This document shows positions 33,512 to 42,830 of a stretch of DNA of 64,000 nucleotides, one piece after another. This stretch comes from Solibacillus ferritrahens (GTDB lineage: Bacteria > Bacillota > Bacilli > Bacillales_A > Planococcaceae): contig NZ_JAXCLE010000002.1 of the NCBI RefSeq assembly GCF_037027585.1, positions 124,001 to 188,000 on the forward strand, given 5' to 3'. The notes beneath the pieces are model-generated. The model was not told where the DNA came from, made no database searches, and saw nothing but the letters and a program-made list of their open reading frames with translations. A program made the position numbers and the translations under genes. Position 1 is the first letter of the stretch. Every line of letters starts with the position of its first letter.

Positions 33512-34405
33512 ATGCGAATTGAAATCATAGGTGCAGGTGCAGTTGGTTTATTACTAGCAAGTTATTTTACGGAAAAGAAAATGGATGTATTTATTGTCAG
33601 GAAAACATCTAAACAAGAGATGAATTTAGACTTTAAATATATACGTACAAATTTGGATCAATCTATTACTACTATTCAAGGTAAGTATATTTCTGCAGTT
33701 TCAAATAAAGCGGATTTAATAATCGTGGCTGTAAAATATGGACAACTTCATGAAGTGTATGCAAGTATGGAAGGTGTAAAAACCTCTATTCCTGTTTTGT
33801 TTTTGCAAAATGGATTGGCTCATTATGAGGAAGCACTTGCACTGAACATGCAACATATTGCATTTTGCTCAATTCAATTTGGTGCGCAGAAACTTTCAGC
33901 AAACCATGTTGCACATAAAGGTAATGGTGTGATGAAAGTTGCAGTAGCTAAAGGTGACAGTGATAAATTTGCTTTTTTAGAAAAACTTTCATCTATACAG
34001 CTTCCAATAATATTTGAGCGGGATGCAGAAATGATGTTGATGGAAAAAGCGTTATTAAATTGTTTTATCAATCCATTGACTGCGATACTAAAAGTAAAGA
34101 ATGGCCAATTAATTTCCGACAACAGTACTTTTTTGTTGTTGAAAAGTCTATACAGTGAAATAATATTTACATTTCCGCAATTTGAAAAAACATTCCAATT
34201 TGATCAAGTTGTCGCATTGTGTGAACAAACAGCGGAAAACAAATCATCCATGCTGGCGGATAGACTGGCGAATAGGAGAACGGAAATTGATACAATTGCA
34301 GGTGCGGTCTTAAAAAAAGCAGAGCAAAATAATAAAAAAATGCCTATTTTACAGACGCTTTATTTGCTCGTGAAAGCATTTGAAGAGAGTGGTGAAAAAA
34401 CGTGA
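33512..34405 (+). CDS. panE: 2-dehydropantoate 2-reductase (ketopantoate reductase)
   Basis: An NADPH-dependent reductase of 297 residues in the pantothenate pathway. The Rossmann glycine motif IIGAGAVGLLLASY is at the N-terminus, then AVKYGQL and LQNGLAHYEE. The catalytic Lys/Asn helix region is in the second domain (MEKALLNCFINPLTAILKVKNG). Corresponds in position to B. subtilis ylbQ (panE). Its stop overlaps the start of the downstream DUF3397 gene by four bases. Confidence 0.9.
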   Translation: MRIEIIGAGAVGLLLASYFTEKKMDVFIVRKTSKQEMNLDFKYIRTNLDQSITTIQGKYISAVSNKADLIIVAVKYGQLHEVYASMEGVKTSIPVLFLQNGLAHYEEALALNMQHIAFCSIQFGAQKLSANHVAHKGNGVMKVAVAKGDSDKFAFLEKLSSIQLPIIFERDAEMMLMEKALLNCFINPLTAILKVKNGQLISDNSTFLLLKSLYSEIIFTFPQFEKTFQFDQVVALCEQTAENKSSMLADRLANRRTEIDTIAGAVLKKAEQNNKKMPILQTLYLLVKAFEESGEKT

Positions 34406-34797
34406 TCGTATTCCTTCAATTCGCGTTGGCGACAATTATTATATGTCCTATCATTGCTTTTATCGCCGTAGTAGCCGTTTGCCGTAAACTGAGACTGAAC
34501 AAACGTAGAACGATTGGTTTGGCGGCGGATATAACGACATTTCTTTTATTTTTTTCAATTCCGATTGCGATGAGGGGACTATGGGATATTGGAGTGTTGA
34601 TGCCAATGCTCATTATGGTGCTTGTTATTGCGATTGTATTTACATATATTGATTGGCGAACGAAGAAAGAGATTGAAATAAAGCCGCTTTTAAGGAAAAT
34701 TTGGCGTATTTACTTCCTGTTGTTCAGCTTCAGTTATTTCCTGATTTGGATTGTTGGAATTACCCATTCAGTTATGGTATTTATGATGATAGATTAA
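34402..34797 (+). CDS. DUF3397 membrane protein
   Basis: A 131-residue protein with four hydrophobic helices (about residues 3-25, 40-57, 64-83, 103-125), resembling the DUF3397 family found between panE and bshC in many Bacillales. The GTG start overlaps the panE stop (GTGA), implying translational coupling. Function unknown. Confidence 0.8.
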   Translation: MIVFLQFALATIIICPIIAFIAVVAVCRKLRLNKRRTIGLAADITTFLLFFSIPIAMRGLWDIGVLMPMLIMVLVIAIVFTYIDWRTKKEIEIKPLLRKIWRIYFLLFSFSYFLIWIVGITHSVMVFMMID

Positions 34798-34903
34798 ATA
34801 GTATTGCTTGCTTCTTTTGCTGTAATTAAATGGCAAATAGGGGATAAAAGCATTTATTAAATGGTTTTAAAATTGAGTAAGAGAGAAGTAGAGGAGAATT
34901 TTC

Positions 34904-36520
34904 ATGCAGCTAGAACAAATCCATTCCCCCGTGACGAATAAGCTATTGGAAGATTATTGGTCGGAACACGCTAATATACATTCTTTTTTTGAATACAAAT
35001 ACAATGTGGAATCTTTTGGGAAAAGGATGGCGTATTTAAAGAACCGTTCATACCGTTCAAAAGAATTATCTCAAGTGATACGAAGTTATATGGAACGATA
35101 CGGCTTATCGGAAAAGGCGAATCATTACTTAAATGAATTGGAGCAAGGAGCTGTAGTTGTAGTAGGTGGTCAGCAAGCAGGTCTATTAACGGGACCGCTT
35201 TACTCTATCCATAAAGCAATTTCGGTCATTTTACTTGCCGAACAGCAACGAAAAGCTTTAAATACACCAGTCGTACCTGTGTTTTGGATTGCCGGTGAAG
35301 ATCATGACATAGAAGAGATAAATCACACGTACACAATGGTGAATGGAGAAATAAAAAAGCGCGGCTATAGTGAACGTTCTAAGCTGAAAAAAATGGCATC
35401 TACGACTGAATTGAATGGCGAGGCCCTACAGCAATTTATCGTTAATGTTTTTAAAGATTTTGGAGAAACACAATATACAGAGGAATTACTGAAAAATGTA
35501 TTGCAGCATGCGAGCAATAGTAAAACATTTACTGATTTTTTCACATTATTGATGAATGATTTGTTCGAAAAACATGGTTTATTAATGTTGGATGCAACAT
35601 TTGAGCCGTTTAGACAATATGAAAAAATGTATTTTGCACAATTGATTGAGCGTAATGAACAAATTGCGAAAGGTGTCGTTGCTCAAGAGCAAAAGCTTGC
35701 TCAAGCAGGATATTCTATGCCTATTGAAGCGACAGAGCAAAATGCGAATTTGTTTTACATTAGAGAAGGAGAGCGTTTTTTATTGGAACGGCAAAAAAAC
35801 ATCTTCAAAAACAGTGCTGCTTCTGTAAAATTTTCGGAAGAGGAGCTGTTAGCCTTTGCGAGCGAATCTCCTCAAAATTTAAGCAACAATGTTGTTACTC
35901 GTCCTTTAATGCAGGAAATGGCACTTCCAGTACTAGCTTTTGTTGGTGGTCCTGGTGAATTAGCCTATTGGGCAACATTAAAGCCTGCCTTTGAGACATT
36001 GCAACTGCAGATGCCGATTTTTGCACCGCGATTAAGCATGACATTGATTACACGTCAGGTAGAAACATTGTTGAAGCAAAAAGAGCTTACGGTAACAGAT
36101 GTATTTACAAATAAAAATGAGCAAAAGATGGCACAATTCGTAGAAAGCTTAAAAGACGATCGCGTAAACAATGCTATTGAACAGATGAAGATGCAATTGC
36201 ACCGTCAATATGAAGAACTTACTGACTATTTACGAAGTGAAAACTATCATGGAGAGGATTTATTAGAAAAGAATAAAAACTACCATGAAAGACAATTTAA
36301 CTATTTGAAAACGAAGCTCGAGAAGCAAAATATTGATAAGCATGAAACTGAAATTCGGCACTACAAAACGATTCAAGCTTCATTATATCCAAATAACCAG
36401 TATCAAGAACGATTTTATAACCCGTATTTATTTCTTAACACCTACGGAGAGTCTTTGATTGATGATTTATTAGAACTTCCGATGGGTATTTCAGATCAAC
36501 ACAACCTAATTTCATTATAA
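34904..36520 (+). CDS. bshC: Bacillithiol biosynthesis cysteine-adding enzyme BshC
   Basis: A 538-residue protein covering the full BshC length, with a nucleotide-binding-like core (GQQAGLLTGPLYSIHKAI, FWIAGEDHDIEEINHTY) and a C-terminal coiled coil around residues 430-480. BshC is the proposed last enzyme of bacillithiol synthesis, adding Cys to GlcN-malate; this low-molecular-weight thiol replaces glutathione in Bacillales. The ATG at 34904 follows AGAGGAG. Position upstream of mraZ equals yllA in B. subtilis. Confidence 0.95.
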   Translation: MQLEQIHSPVTNKLLEDYWSEHANIHSFFEYKYNVESFGKRMAYLKNRSYRSKELSQVIRSYMERYGLSEKANHYLNELEQGAVVVVGGQQAGLLTGPLYSIHKAISVILLAEQQRKALNTPVVPVFWIAGEDHDIEEINHTYTMVNGEIKKRGYSERSKLKKMASTTELNGEALQQFIVNVFKDFGETQYTEELLKNVLQHASNSKTFTDFFTLLMNDLFEKHGLLMLDATFEPFRQYEKMYFAQLIERNEQIAKGVVAQEQKLAQAGYSMPIEATEQNANLFYIREGERFLLERQKNIFKNSAASVKFSEEELLAFASESPQNLSNNVVTRPLMQEMALPVLAFVGGPGELAYWATLKPAFETLQLQMPIFAPRLSMTLITRQVETLLKQKELTVTDVFTNKNEQKMAQFVESLKDDRVNNAIEQMKMQLHRQYEELTDYLRSENYHGEDLLEKNKNYHERQFNYLKTKLEKQNIDKHETEIRHYKTIQASLYPNNQYQERFYNPYLFLNTYGESLIDDLLELPMGISDQHNLISL

Positions 36521-36525
36521 GAAAC

Positions 36526-36556
36526 AAGAGTTATCTCATATGAAGATAACTCTTTT
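36526..36556 (+). terminator. Terminator after bshC
   Basis: An 11-bp stem (36526-36536 and 36544-36554) ending in a T-run. Confidence 0.88.
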
Positions 36557-36641
36557 TTAGGTCTTTTTTCACCGAACGTATGTGTGAGAATATGCTCATT
36601 TACTTAATTTATTTTTATTGGTATTAGAAGTAATGAAATAA

Positions 36642-36690
36642 GTGGTGGAAAGTGGGGGAATGTGGTACATTATTTATTAAAGTGGGGTGA
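36642..36690 (+). promoter_or_regulatory. Phased GTGG repeats, probable MraZ operator
   Basis: GTGG motifs begin at 36642, 36652, 36662 and, two steps on, 36682, exactly in 10-bp phase, immediately upstream of mraZ. MraZ is known to bind short GTGGG/TGGGN-type direct repeats in 10-bp phase upstream of its own gene and to autoregulate the division cluster. The fourth repeat doubles as the mraZ ribosome site. Confidence 0.75.
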
Positions 36691-36695
36691 GTAGC

Positions 36696-37127
36696 ATGTT
36701 CATGGGAGAATACCAACATTCTATTGATACAAAAGGTCGAATGATAGTCCCGGCAAAGTTTAGAGATTCGCTTGGCGAACACTTTGTACTGACACGTGGG
36801 CTAGATCAGTGTATTTTTGGATATCCTATGGATGAATGGCGAAAACTCGAAGAAAAATTAAAAGATTTACCAATGACGAAAAAGGATGCTCGTGCATTTG
36901 CACGGTTTTTCTTTTCAGGAGCAACAGAGGTAGAAGTGGACAAGCAAGGCCGAATTAACATTCCATCTACACTAATCGGATACGCTAATCTTGAAAAAGA
37001 GTGCGTTGTTTTAGGAGTATCGAGTAAAATTGAGATTTGGGCTAAGGAAGCTTGGCAGCAATACTTTGAACAGTCTGCTGAATCTTTTGGTGACATAGCA
37101 GAGAATTTAATTGGTTTTGATTTTTAA
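36696..37127 (+). CDS. mraZ: Transcriptional regulator MraZ
   Basis: A 143-residue protein with two AbrB-like SpoVT swapped-hairpin domains. Each carries a DKQGRINIPS or DTKGRMIVPA loop (DxKGR motif). MraZ forms a ring and binds phased repeats upstream of the dcw cluster, mostly as a repressor. ATG 36696 is chosen with GTGGGGTGAG as ribosome site; an in-frame GTG at 36687 lies inside that site. First gene of the cluster. Confidence 0.96.
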   Translation: MFMGEYQHSIDTKGRMIVPAKFRDSLGEHFVLTRGLDQCIFGYPMDEWRKLEEKLKDLPMTKKDARAFARFFFSGATEVEVDKQGRINIPSTLIGYANLEKECVVLGVSSKIEIWAKEAWQQYFEQSAESFGDIAENLIGFDF

Positions 37128-37153
37128 CTACTAAGTAAGAGGTGCTTTAAATT

Positions 37154-38104
37154 ATGTTCGATCATACAACTGTATTATTGAAAGAAACTGTTGATGGGTT
37201 GAACATCAATCCAGATGGTATATATGTAGACTGTACATTAGGTGGTGCGGGACATAGCGAATACCTTGTACAGCAATTGTCAGAAAACGGCCGTTTGATC
37301 TGTTTCGATCAAGATACAACAGCCATTGAAAACGCAAAAGTGCGATTAGCCGATTATTTAGATCGTGTCATATTCGTCCATGCAAATTTCCGCTATTTAA
37401 AAGAGGAATTACACAAACTGAATATACATCAAGTAGATGGAATTTTATATGATTTAGGTGTCTCTTCACCACAACTTGATACACCAGAACGAGGGTTTAG
37501 CTACCACCATGATGCGCCACTTGACATGCGTATGGACCAAACGGCAGAAATTAGTGCATATCATGTAGTGAACGAATGGTCATACGAAAATTTAGTACGT
37601 ATATTCTTCCGGTATGGGGAAGAAAAGTTTTCAAAACAAGTTGCGCGTAAAATTGAACAAGCTCGTGAAATTGCTCCTATTGAAACGACAGGGCAATTGG
37701 TAGAGCTTATTAAAGATGGTATTCCAGCTCCAGCACGTCGAAAAGGTGGGCATCCCGCAAAACGAATCTTCCAGGCAATTCGAATTGCTGTAAATGATGA
37801 GTTAGGTGCAGCAGAAGATTCATTAGTAGATGCTATCGATTTATTGAAAATTGGCGGTCGTATTAGTGTTATCACATTCCACTCATTAGAAGATCGTTTG
37901 ACAAAAACACTATTTAAAGAGGCTTCATCATTACCGGATTTACCTCATGGATTACCGGTTATTCCGGAACATATGAAACCTATCCTTAAATTAGTGACGA
38001 GAAAGCCTATTTTACCAACAGACGAGGAGTTAGCTGCGAATAATCGTTCACGTTCAGCAAAATTGCGCATCGCTGAAAAAATTAATGACAAAGGACGTGG
38101 GTAA
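37154..38104 (+). CDS. rsmH: 16S rRNA (cytosine1402-N4)-methyltransferase RsmH (MraW)
   Basis: A SAM-dependent methyltransferase of 316 residues acting on C1402 in the decoding centre. Signatures: HTTVLLKETVDGL, the SAM loop DCTLGGAGHSEYL, DGILYDLGVSSPQLD, ERGFSYHHDAPLDMRMD and the C-terminal SRSAKLRIAE. Length and order are canonical for the dcw cluster. AAGAGGTGC precedes the ATG, 26 bases after mraZ. Confidence 0.97.
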   Translation: MFDHTTVLLKETVDGLNINPDGIYVDCTLGGAGHSEYLVQQLSENGRLICFDQDTTAIENAKVRLADYLDRVIFVHANFRYLKEELHKLNIHQVDGILYDLGVSSPQLDTPERGFSYHHDAPLDMRMDQTAEISAYHVVNEWSYENLVRIFFRYGEEKFSKQVARKIEQAREIAPIETTGQLVELIKDGIPAPARRKGGHPAKRIFQAIRIAVNDELGAAEDSLVDAIDLLKIGGRISVITFHSLEDRLTKTLFKEASSLPDLPHGLPVIPEHMKPILKLVTRKPILPTDEELAANNRSRSAKLRIAEKINDKGRG

Positions 38105-38107
38105 TAA

Positions 38108-38488
38108 ATGGCATTAAGAGCTAGGCAAGTATATATTCAACAGCAGCCAGAACTACCTCAACATCAGCAAGAAGAACAAAGACAACCTGTCATTAGAAAA
38201 AAGCCGAAATTAAAGCTTTTTTCTGCACGGGAAAAGTTTTTGTTCGTAATCTTTACAGTCATAGTAGCATTTTTCGCTGTTTCCATATTACATACTCAAG
38301 GAGAAATCCAAACACTTAGTATGGAAATCCAATCAATTGAACGAGACATAGCTGAGGTAAATAATAATAATACTGATTTAAAAGTTCAAGTAAGTGAACG
38401 CTCCACTCATCAACGTATTTGGGAAAAAGCGAAAGAACTCGGATTAACACTAAATGAGAAAAATGTGAAGGTAGTGCCGGGGGAATGA
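38108..38488 (+). CDS. ftsL: Cell division protein FtsL
   Basis: A bitopic division protein of 126 residues. A hydrophilic Gln-rich cytoplasmic N-terminus (about 40 residues) is followed by one membrane helix (about 47-64) and a coiled-coil extracytoplasmic part. The gene starts 3 bases after rsmH and overlaps the pbpB start by four bases (ATGA). FtsL stabilises DivIC and DivIB and activates septal wall synthesis. Sequence is poorly conserved in this family, so the call depends on topology, size and position. Confidence 0.92.
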   Translation: MALRARQVYIQQQPELPQHQQEEQRQPVIRKKPKLKLFSAREKFLFVIFTVIVAFFAVSILHTQGEIQTLSMEIQSIERDIAEVNNNNTDLKVQVSERSTHQRIWEKAKELGLTLNEKNVKVVPGE

Positions 38489-40713
38489 AAAAGAGAAGAT
38501 TTCGTTACCAGTATGGAGCCTTTCTAATGTTTTTAATCTTTGGAGGGCTCTTTTTACTATTATATTGGCGCTTCGTATCGATACAGGCAACTGGGGTAGT
38601 AAAAGGGCATGAGCTAGAGGCTGAAGCTTTAGCAAGGTACGAGACGGGCTATGTACTATCGGCAGACCGTGGGAAAATCTTAGATCGTAATGAAAATGTA
38701 ATTGCTGAAGATACGCTAAGCTATCGGCTCGTGGCCGTGATTAATGAATCTGCAACAGAAAATAAAAATAAACCTCGTCATGTTGTGGATAAGGCAGAAA
38801 CAGCCAAATTGTTAGCTCAATTTATCCCAATGGATGAAGAAAAAATATTGGCCCGACTAACTCCAAAGTCTGGAGCAAACACATATCAAGTTGAATTTGG
38901 ACTTGCGGGGCGCGGGATTAGTCATGAAGTGAAAAAGAAAATTGAAGAACTCGAATTACCTGGAATCATTTTATATAGCGACAAAAAGCGCTATTATCCG
39001 AATGGTGCTTTCGCTTCCCATCTAATCGGTTTTGCATTGCGCGAAACGGATGATAAAGGCAATTCCTCTGTCGTAGGCAAAATGGGGCTTGAATCTATTT
39101 ATAACGAGCAGTTAACAGGTAAAGATGGTAAATTGTCATACCAACGAGATGCTCGTAATTATTTATTGCCAAATAGCGATAAAATTATACAGGATGCGCA
39201 AGATGGTAATGACATTTATTTGACAATCGATAAAACCATTCAAAATTTTTTGGATGAGGCGATGTCCCGCGTAAATGATCAGTACAAACCTCAATCAATG
39301 GTTGCTGTCGTTGCGAATCCTAAAACAGGAGAGATATTGGCAATGTCACAGCGGCCAACATTTAACCCGGATACACGTGAAGGTTTGGAGGGTAACTGGC
39401 TGAACGATGTGATCGAAAACACGATTGAGCCAGGTTCTACTTTTAAGGCATTTACGGTTGCAGCAGCAATCGATTCTGGAAATTGGTACCCGAATGAAAA
39501 ATACCAGTCGGGACAGTATAAAGTTTATAAAGATACGGTGAAAGACCATAATACGTACGGTTGGGGAAGGATTTCCTATTTAGAAGGTTTCCAGCGCTCA
39601 TCCAATACAGCAATGACAAATTTGCTTGATATTATGGGATGGGAAACTTACGAAGGCTATATAAAGGAATTTGGCTTCGGTCAAAAAACGGGTATTGATC
39701 TTCCAAATGAAGCAAGTGGAATTATTAACTCGCGTTATCCTTTGGAAAAGTATACAACAACATTCGGACAAGGCTCAACTGTTACACCAATTCAGTTAAT
39801 TCAAGGTATAACTGCAATTGCGAATGACGGTGAAATGATGCAGCCATATGTTATTGATAAAATCGTAAATCCAAACACAGGTGAGATTATAGTAGATTCT
39901 GAGCCTACAAAAAAAGGACAACCCATTTCTGCAGATACAGCAAAAAAAGCGCGAGAGCTCCTAGCTTCCACAGTTTATGGTGAAGCAGGTAATGCGAAAC
40001 GTTTCCAAATTGAAGGGTATAATGTTGCTGGGAAAACGGGAACAGCGCAAATGCCTAAAGTAAGTGGTGTGGGCTATGACTGGGGGAAAAATGAATTCCT
40101 TTATTCATTTTTAGGGATGGCACCTATGGAAGACCCGCAGCTGGTTATGTTTATTTCAGTGGCAAAACCGAAACTTGGTAAGACAGAAATCGGTTCTGAC
40201 CCGGTATCTCAAGTATTTAATTCAGTTATATTAAATAGTTTGAAATACATGAATATTAATCCAGCGGACGTAGCAGAAGTGCAAACGAGCAAAATTACGA
40301 ATTATATAGGACAACAAACCGATACAGTAATGACTAAACTACAGGCAGATGGGCTACAGCCAGTATTAATCGGTCAAGGCGGAGAGATTTCAGAACAGTT
40401 CCCGGTTGCCGATACTTCATTGACAAAAGGAAGTATCGTATTTTTAAAAACAGATGGTGACATTACGGTACCTTCATTTGAAAACTGGTCATTGCGTAAT
40501 TTACTTGTCTATAAATCATTGTCAAAACTTCCGATTGAAATTGTTGGTGAGGGGTATGTAGAAAGTCAGAGTATATCCCAAGGGACGATAATTGTTGACG
40601 ATGCTCCAATTGTTGTAAAGCTGAAAACACCTGAAGAGAAACATTCGATACCACCAGCAGAAGATATGGAATTGGAAGACGAAGAAATTGAAGAAGAACT
40701 TCCACAAGATTAG
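38485..40713 (+). CDS. pbpB: Division transpeptidase PBP2B (class B PBP)
   Basis: A class B penicillin-binding protein of 742 residues. N-terminal membrane anchor (about 11-32), dimerisation/pedestal domain, transpeptidase domain with EPGSTFKAF (active Ser), SSNTAM and KTGTAQM motifs, then two C-terminal PASTA repeats and an acidic tail. It cross-links septal peptidoglycan with FtsW. The start overlaps ftsL. Position is canonical. Confidence 0.96.
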   Translation: MKKRRFRYQYGAFLMFLIFGGLFLLLYWRFVSIQATGVVKGHELEAEALARYETGYVLSADRGKILDRNENVIAEDTLSYRLVAVINESATENKNKPRHVVDKAETAKLLAQFIPMDEEKILARLTPKSGANTYQVEFGLAGRGISHEVKKKIEELELPGIILYSDKKRYYPNGAFASHLIGFALRETDDKGNSSVVGKMGLESIYNEQLTGKDGKLSYQRDARNYLLPNSDKIIQDAQDGNDIYLTIDKTIQNFLDEAMSRVNDQYKPQSMVAVVANPKTGEILAMSQRPTFNPDTREGLEGNWLNDVIENTIEPGSTFKAFTVAAAIDSGNWYPNEKYQSGQYKVYKDTVKDHNTYGWGRISYLEGFQRSSNTAMTNLLDIMGWETYEGYIKEFGFGQKTGIDLPNEASGIINSRYPLEKYTTTFGQGSTVTPIQLIQGITAIANDGEMMQPYVIDKIVNPNTGEIIVDSEPTKKGQPISADTAKKARELLASTVYGEAGNAKRFQIEGYNVAGKTGTAQMPKVSGVGYDWGKNEFLYSFLGMAPMEDPQLVMFISVAKPKLGKTEIGSDPVSQVFNSVILNSLKYMNINPADVAEVQTSKITNYIGQQTDTVMTKLQADGLQPVLIGQGGEISEQFPVADTSLTKGSIVFLKTDGDITVPSFENWSLRNLLVYKSLSKLPIEIVGEGYVESQSISQGTIIVDDAPIVVKLKTPEEKHSIPPAEDMELEDEEIEEELPQD

Positions 40714-40772
40714 AGAGAGTTGAATACAAACTTCATTTATAACATACGCTATTTTAGGTGAGGTGTCATAAA

Positions 40773-42689
40773 ATGAAGTGGGTAACAACAAAATCAAAAA
40801 AACGCTTAACATGGATCGCCATCGCACTAGTAGTATACGGCGTGGCGATTTTTGTTAAGTTAGTGTCCGTTCAGGTTATTCAGTATGATAAGCTTTCGAC
40901 AATGGCGAAAGAGAATTGGGACCGGGAAATTCCATTCCATGCGGAGCGAGGAAAAATTACCGATCGAAACGAAGAGGTAATCGTCTCTAATGAATTAGCA
41001 CCAACGTTGTACTTCATGCCATCACAAAATGAAGATAAAGAGTATGTAGCAGATGCCATATCCAAAGTACTGAACAAAGATCGAGCCAAAATTTTGAAAA
41101 AACTGGAGCAACGCATCTCTTTAGTAAAAATAGCACCGGAAGCAAAAAATATTTCATATGATCAAGCGGTAACAATCCAGCAAATGCAAATTCCAGGCTT
41201 GTACAGTGGAGTCGATTATGTGAGGTCCTATCCACACGGGAATTTGTTAGCGCGTTTTTTAGGTTTTACAGGTGTTGACAATCAAGGTTTAGCAGGAATT
41301 GAATACGAATATGATGAATTATTAAAAAGCTCGGATGCAGCAATTCGATTATTCACTGATGCAAAAGGGAATACGTTAGAGCATGTAGATGACGAATGGA
41401 AAAACGGTAAGGATGGGGCAACAATCCAGCTGACGATTGATTTAAAGCTCCAAAAGATTGTCGAACGAGAATTGTCGCAGGCAATGGTGGAATATGATGC
41501 TGATCAGGCGCTGGCGATTGCCATGAATCCGAACAGTGGGGAAATACTGGCACTTGCTTCTTTTCCAACGTATGATCCAACCAAATTTTCAGAAGTGGAT
41601 CCAAGTATATATAATCGTAATCTGCCTGTATTTATGTCGTATGAGCCAGGTTCAACATTCAAAATTATTACACTGAGCGCTGCTATTGAAGAAGATGTTG
41701 TAGATATGGAACATGACCATTTTCATGATGCGGGCTATACAATGGTTGAAGGAGCACGTTTACGCTGCTGGAAACGTGAAGGGCATAAAGACCAATCATT
41801 TTACGAAGTCGTACAAAACTCCTGTAACCCGGGATTTGTCGAGCTTGGACAACGAATTGGCTCGGATAAATTACTCGAGTATATCCATCGATTTGGTTTC
41901 GGTAAAAAAACAGGTTCCAATATAGCGGGTGAATCTTCAGGTATATTGTTTTCAAAAGAGGCATTTGGTCCTGTAGAACACGCTACTACGTCCTTTGGTC
42001 AAGGTGTTTCCGTAACGCCAATTCAGCAAATGCAAGCGGTCGCAGCTGCTATCAATGGTGGCACACTGTATAAGCCGTATACGGTAGCAAAAATTTTGGA
42101 TGGAAATACAAATGAAGTAATTATGGAGCAGAAACCTGAGGTGAAAGCCCAGGTAGTTAGTGAAGAAACATCGGAGAAAGTCCGTCATGCTTTAGAGTTA
42201 GTTGTAGCAAAAGGATCCGGCCGCCAAGCTTTCCGAGATGGATTGCGTATTGCAGGCAAAACTGGGACTGCCCAAAAAGTTGAGAATGGACGTTATAAGG
42301 ATGGAGATTATATCGTTTCTTTCATCGGTTTTGCACCAGCGAATGATCCGGAAATTATCGTTTATGTAGCGGTAGATAACCCAAAAAGTGGATTGCAGTT
42401 TGGTAGTGTAATTGCTGCACCGATTGTCGGTCGCATTATTGAGGACGCGGCACCACTATACAATATAGAAAAGCAAGAGAATCAAATAGAACGAAACTAT
42501 GTTTGGGGCGATGAATTGACAGAGCGCATACCAAATTTTGTTGGGTTGACAAAGGAAAAGGTTATACCGAATTTGTATCCTTATAGAATTCAATGGCACG
42601 GAGAAGGAAATGAAGTGATCGAGCAAGTGCCGAAACCAGATAGCCAAATTCTTCAAACCGACATTGTTCATTTATATTTAGGAAATTAA
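40773..42689 (+). CDS. spoVD: Sporulation-specific class B PBP SpoVD
   Basis: A class B PBP of 638 residues with anchor helix (about 12-31), pedestal, and transpeptidase motifs YEPGSTFKI, NSCNPGF (SxN motif) and KTGTAQKV. A single PASTA domain lies at the C-terminus. SpoVD works with SpoVE to make spore cortex peptidoglycan and follows pbpB in Bacillus. ATG 40773 is preferred, with AGGTGAGGTG as ribosome site. A terminator directly downstream separates it from mraY, which is not usual for a continuous dcw operon. Confidence 0.95.
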   Translation: MKWVTTKSKKRLTWIAIALVVYGVAIFVKLVSVQVIQYDKLSTMAKENWDREIPFHAERGKITDRNEEVIVSNELAPTLYFMPSQNEDKEYVADAISKVLNKDRAKILKKLEQRISLVKIAPEAKNISYDQAVTIQQMQIPGLYSGVDYVRSYPHGNLLARFLGFTGVDNQGLAGIEYEYDELLKSSDAAIRLFTDAKGNTLEHVDDEWKNGKDGATIQLTIDLKLQKIVERELSQAMVEYDADQALAIAMNPNSGEILALASFPTYDPTKFSEVDPSIYNRNLPVFMSYEPGSTFKIITLSAAIEEDVVDMEHDHFHDAGYTMVEGARLRCWKREGHKDQSFYEVVQNSCNPGFVELGQRIGSDKLLEYIHRFGFGKKTGSNIAGESSGILFSKEAFGPVEHATTSFGQGVSVTPIQQMQAVAAAINGGTLYKPYTVAKILDGNTNEVIMEQKPEVKAQVVSEETSEKVRHALELVVAKGSGRQAFRDGLRIAGKTGTAQKVENGRYKDGDYIVSFIGFAPANDPEIIVYVAVDNPKSGLQFGSVIAAPIVGRIIEDAAPLYNIEKQENQIERNYVWGDELTERIPNFVGLTKEKVIPNLYPYRIQWHGEGNEVIEQVPKPDSQILQTDIVHLYLGN

Positions 42690-42717
42690 TTGGATTTCAG
42701 CCTTTTAAAATTCCTCT

Positions 42718-42748
42718 AAAACAACTATTATAGTGAGGGTTGTTTTTT
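42718..42748 (+). terminator. Terminator between spoVD and mraY
   Basis: An 8-bp stem (42718-42725 and 42739-42746) with the right arm merging into a T-run, in the gap where murE is normally found. Confidence 0.75.
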
Positions 42749-42830
42749 CACAATAACATATACAGATACAAACCGTTGAAAAATCAAACGTTCCATCATA
42801 TCCAGACAGAAGTTTTAAAGGAGATATATT

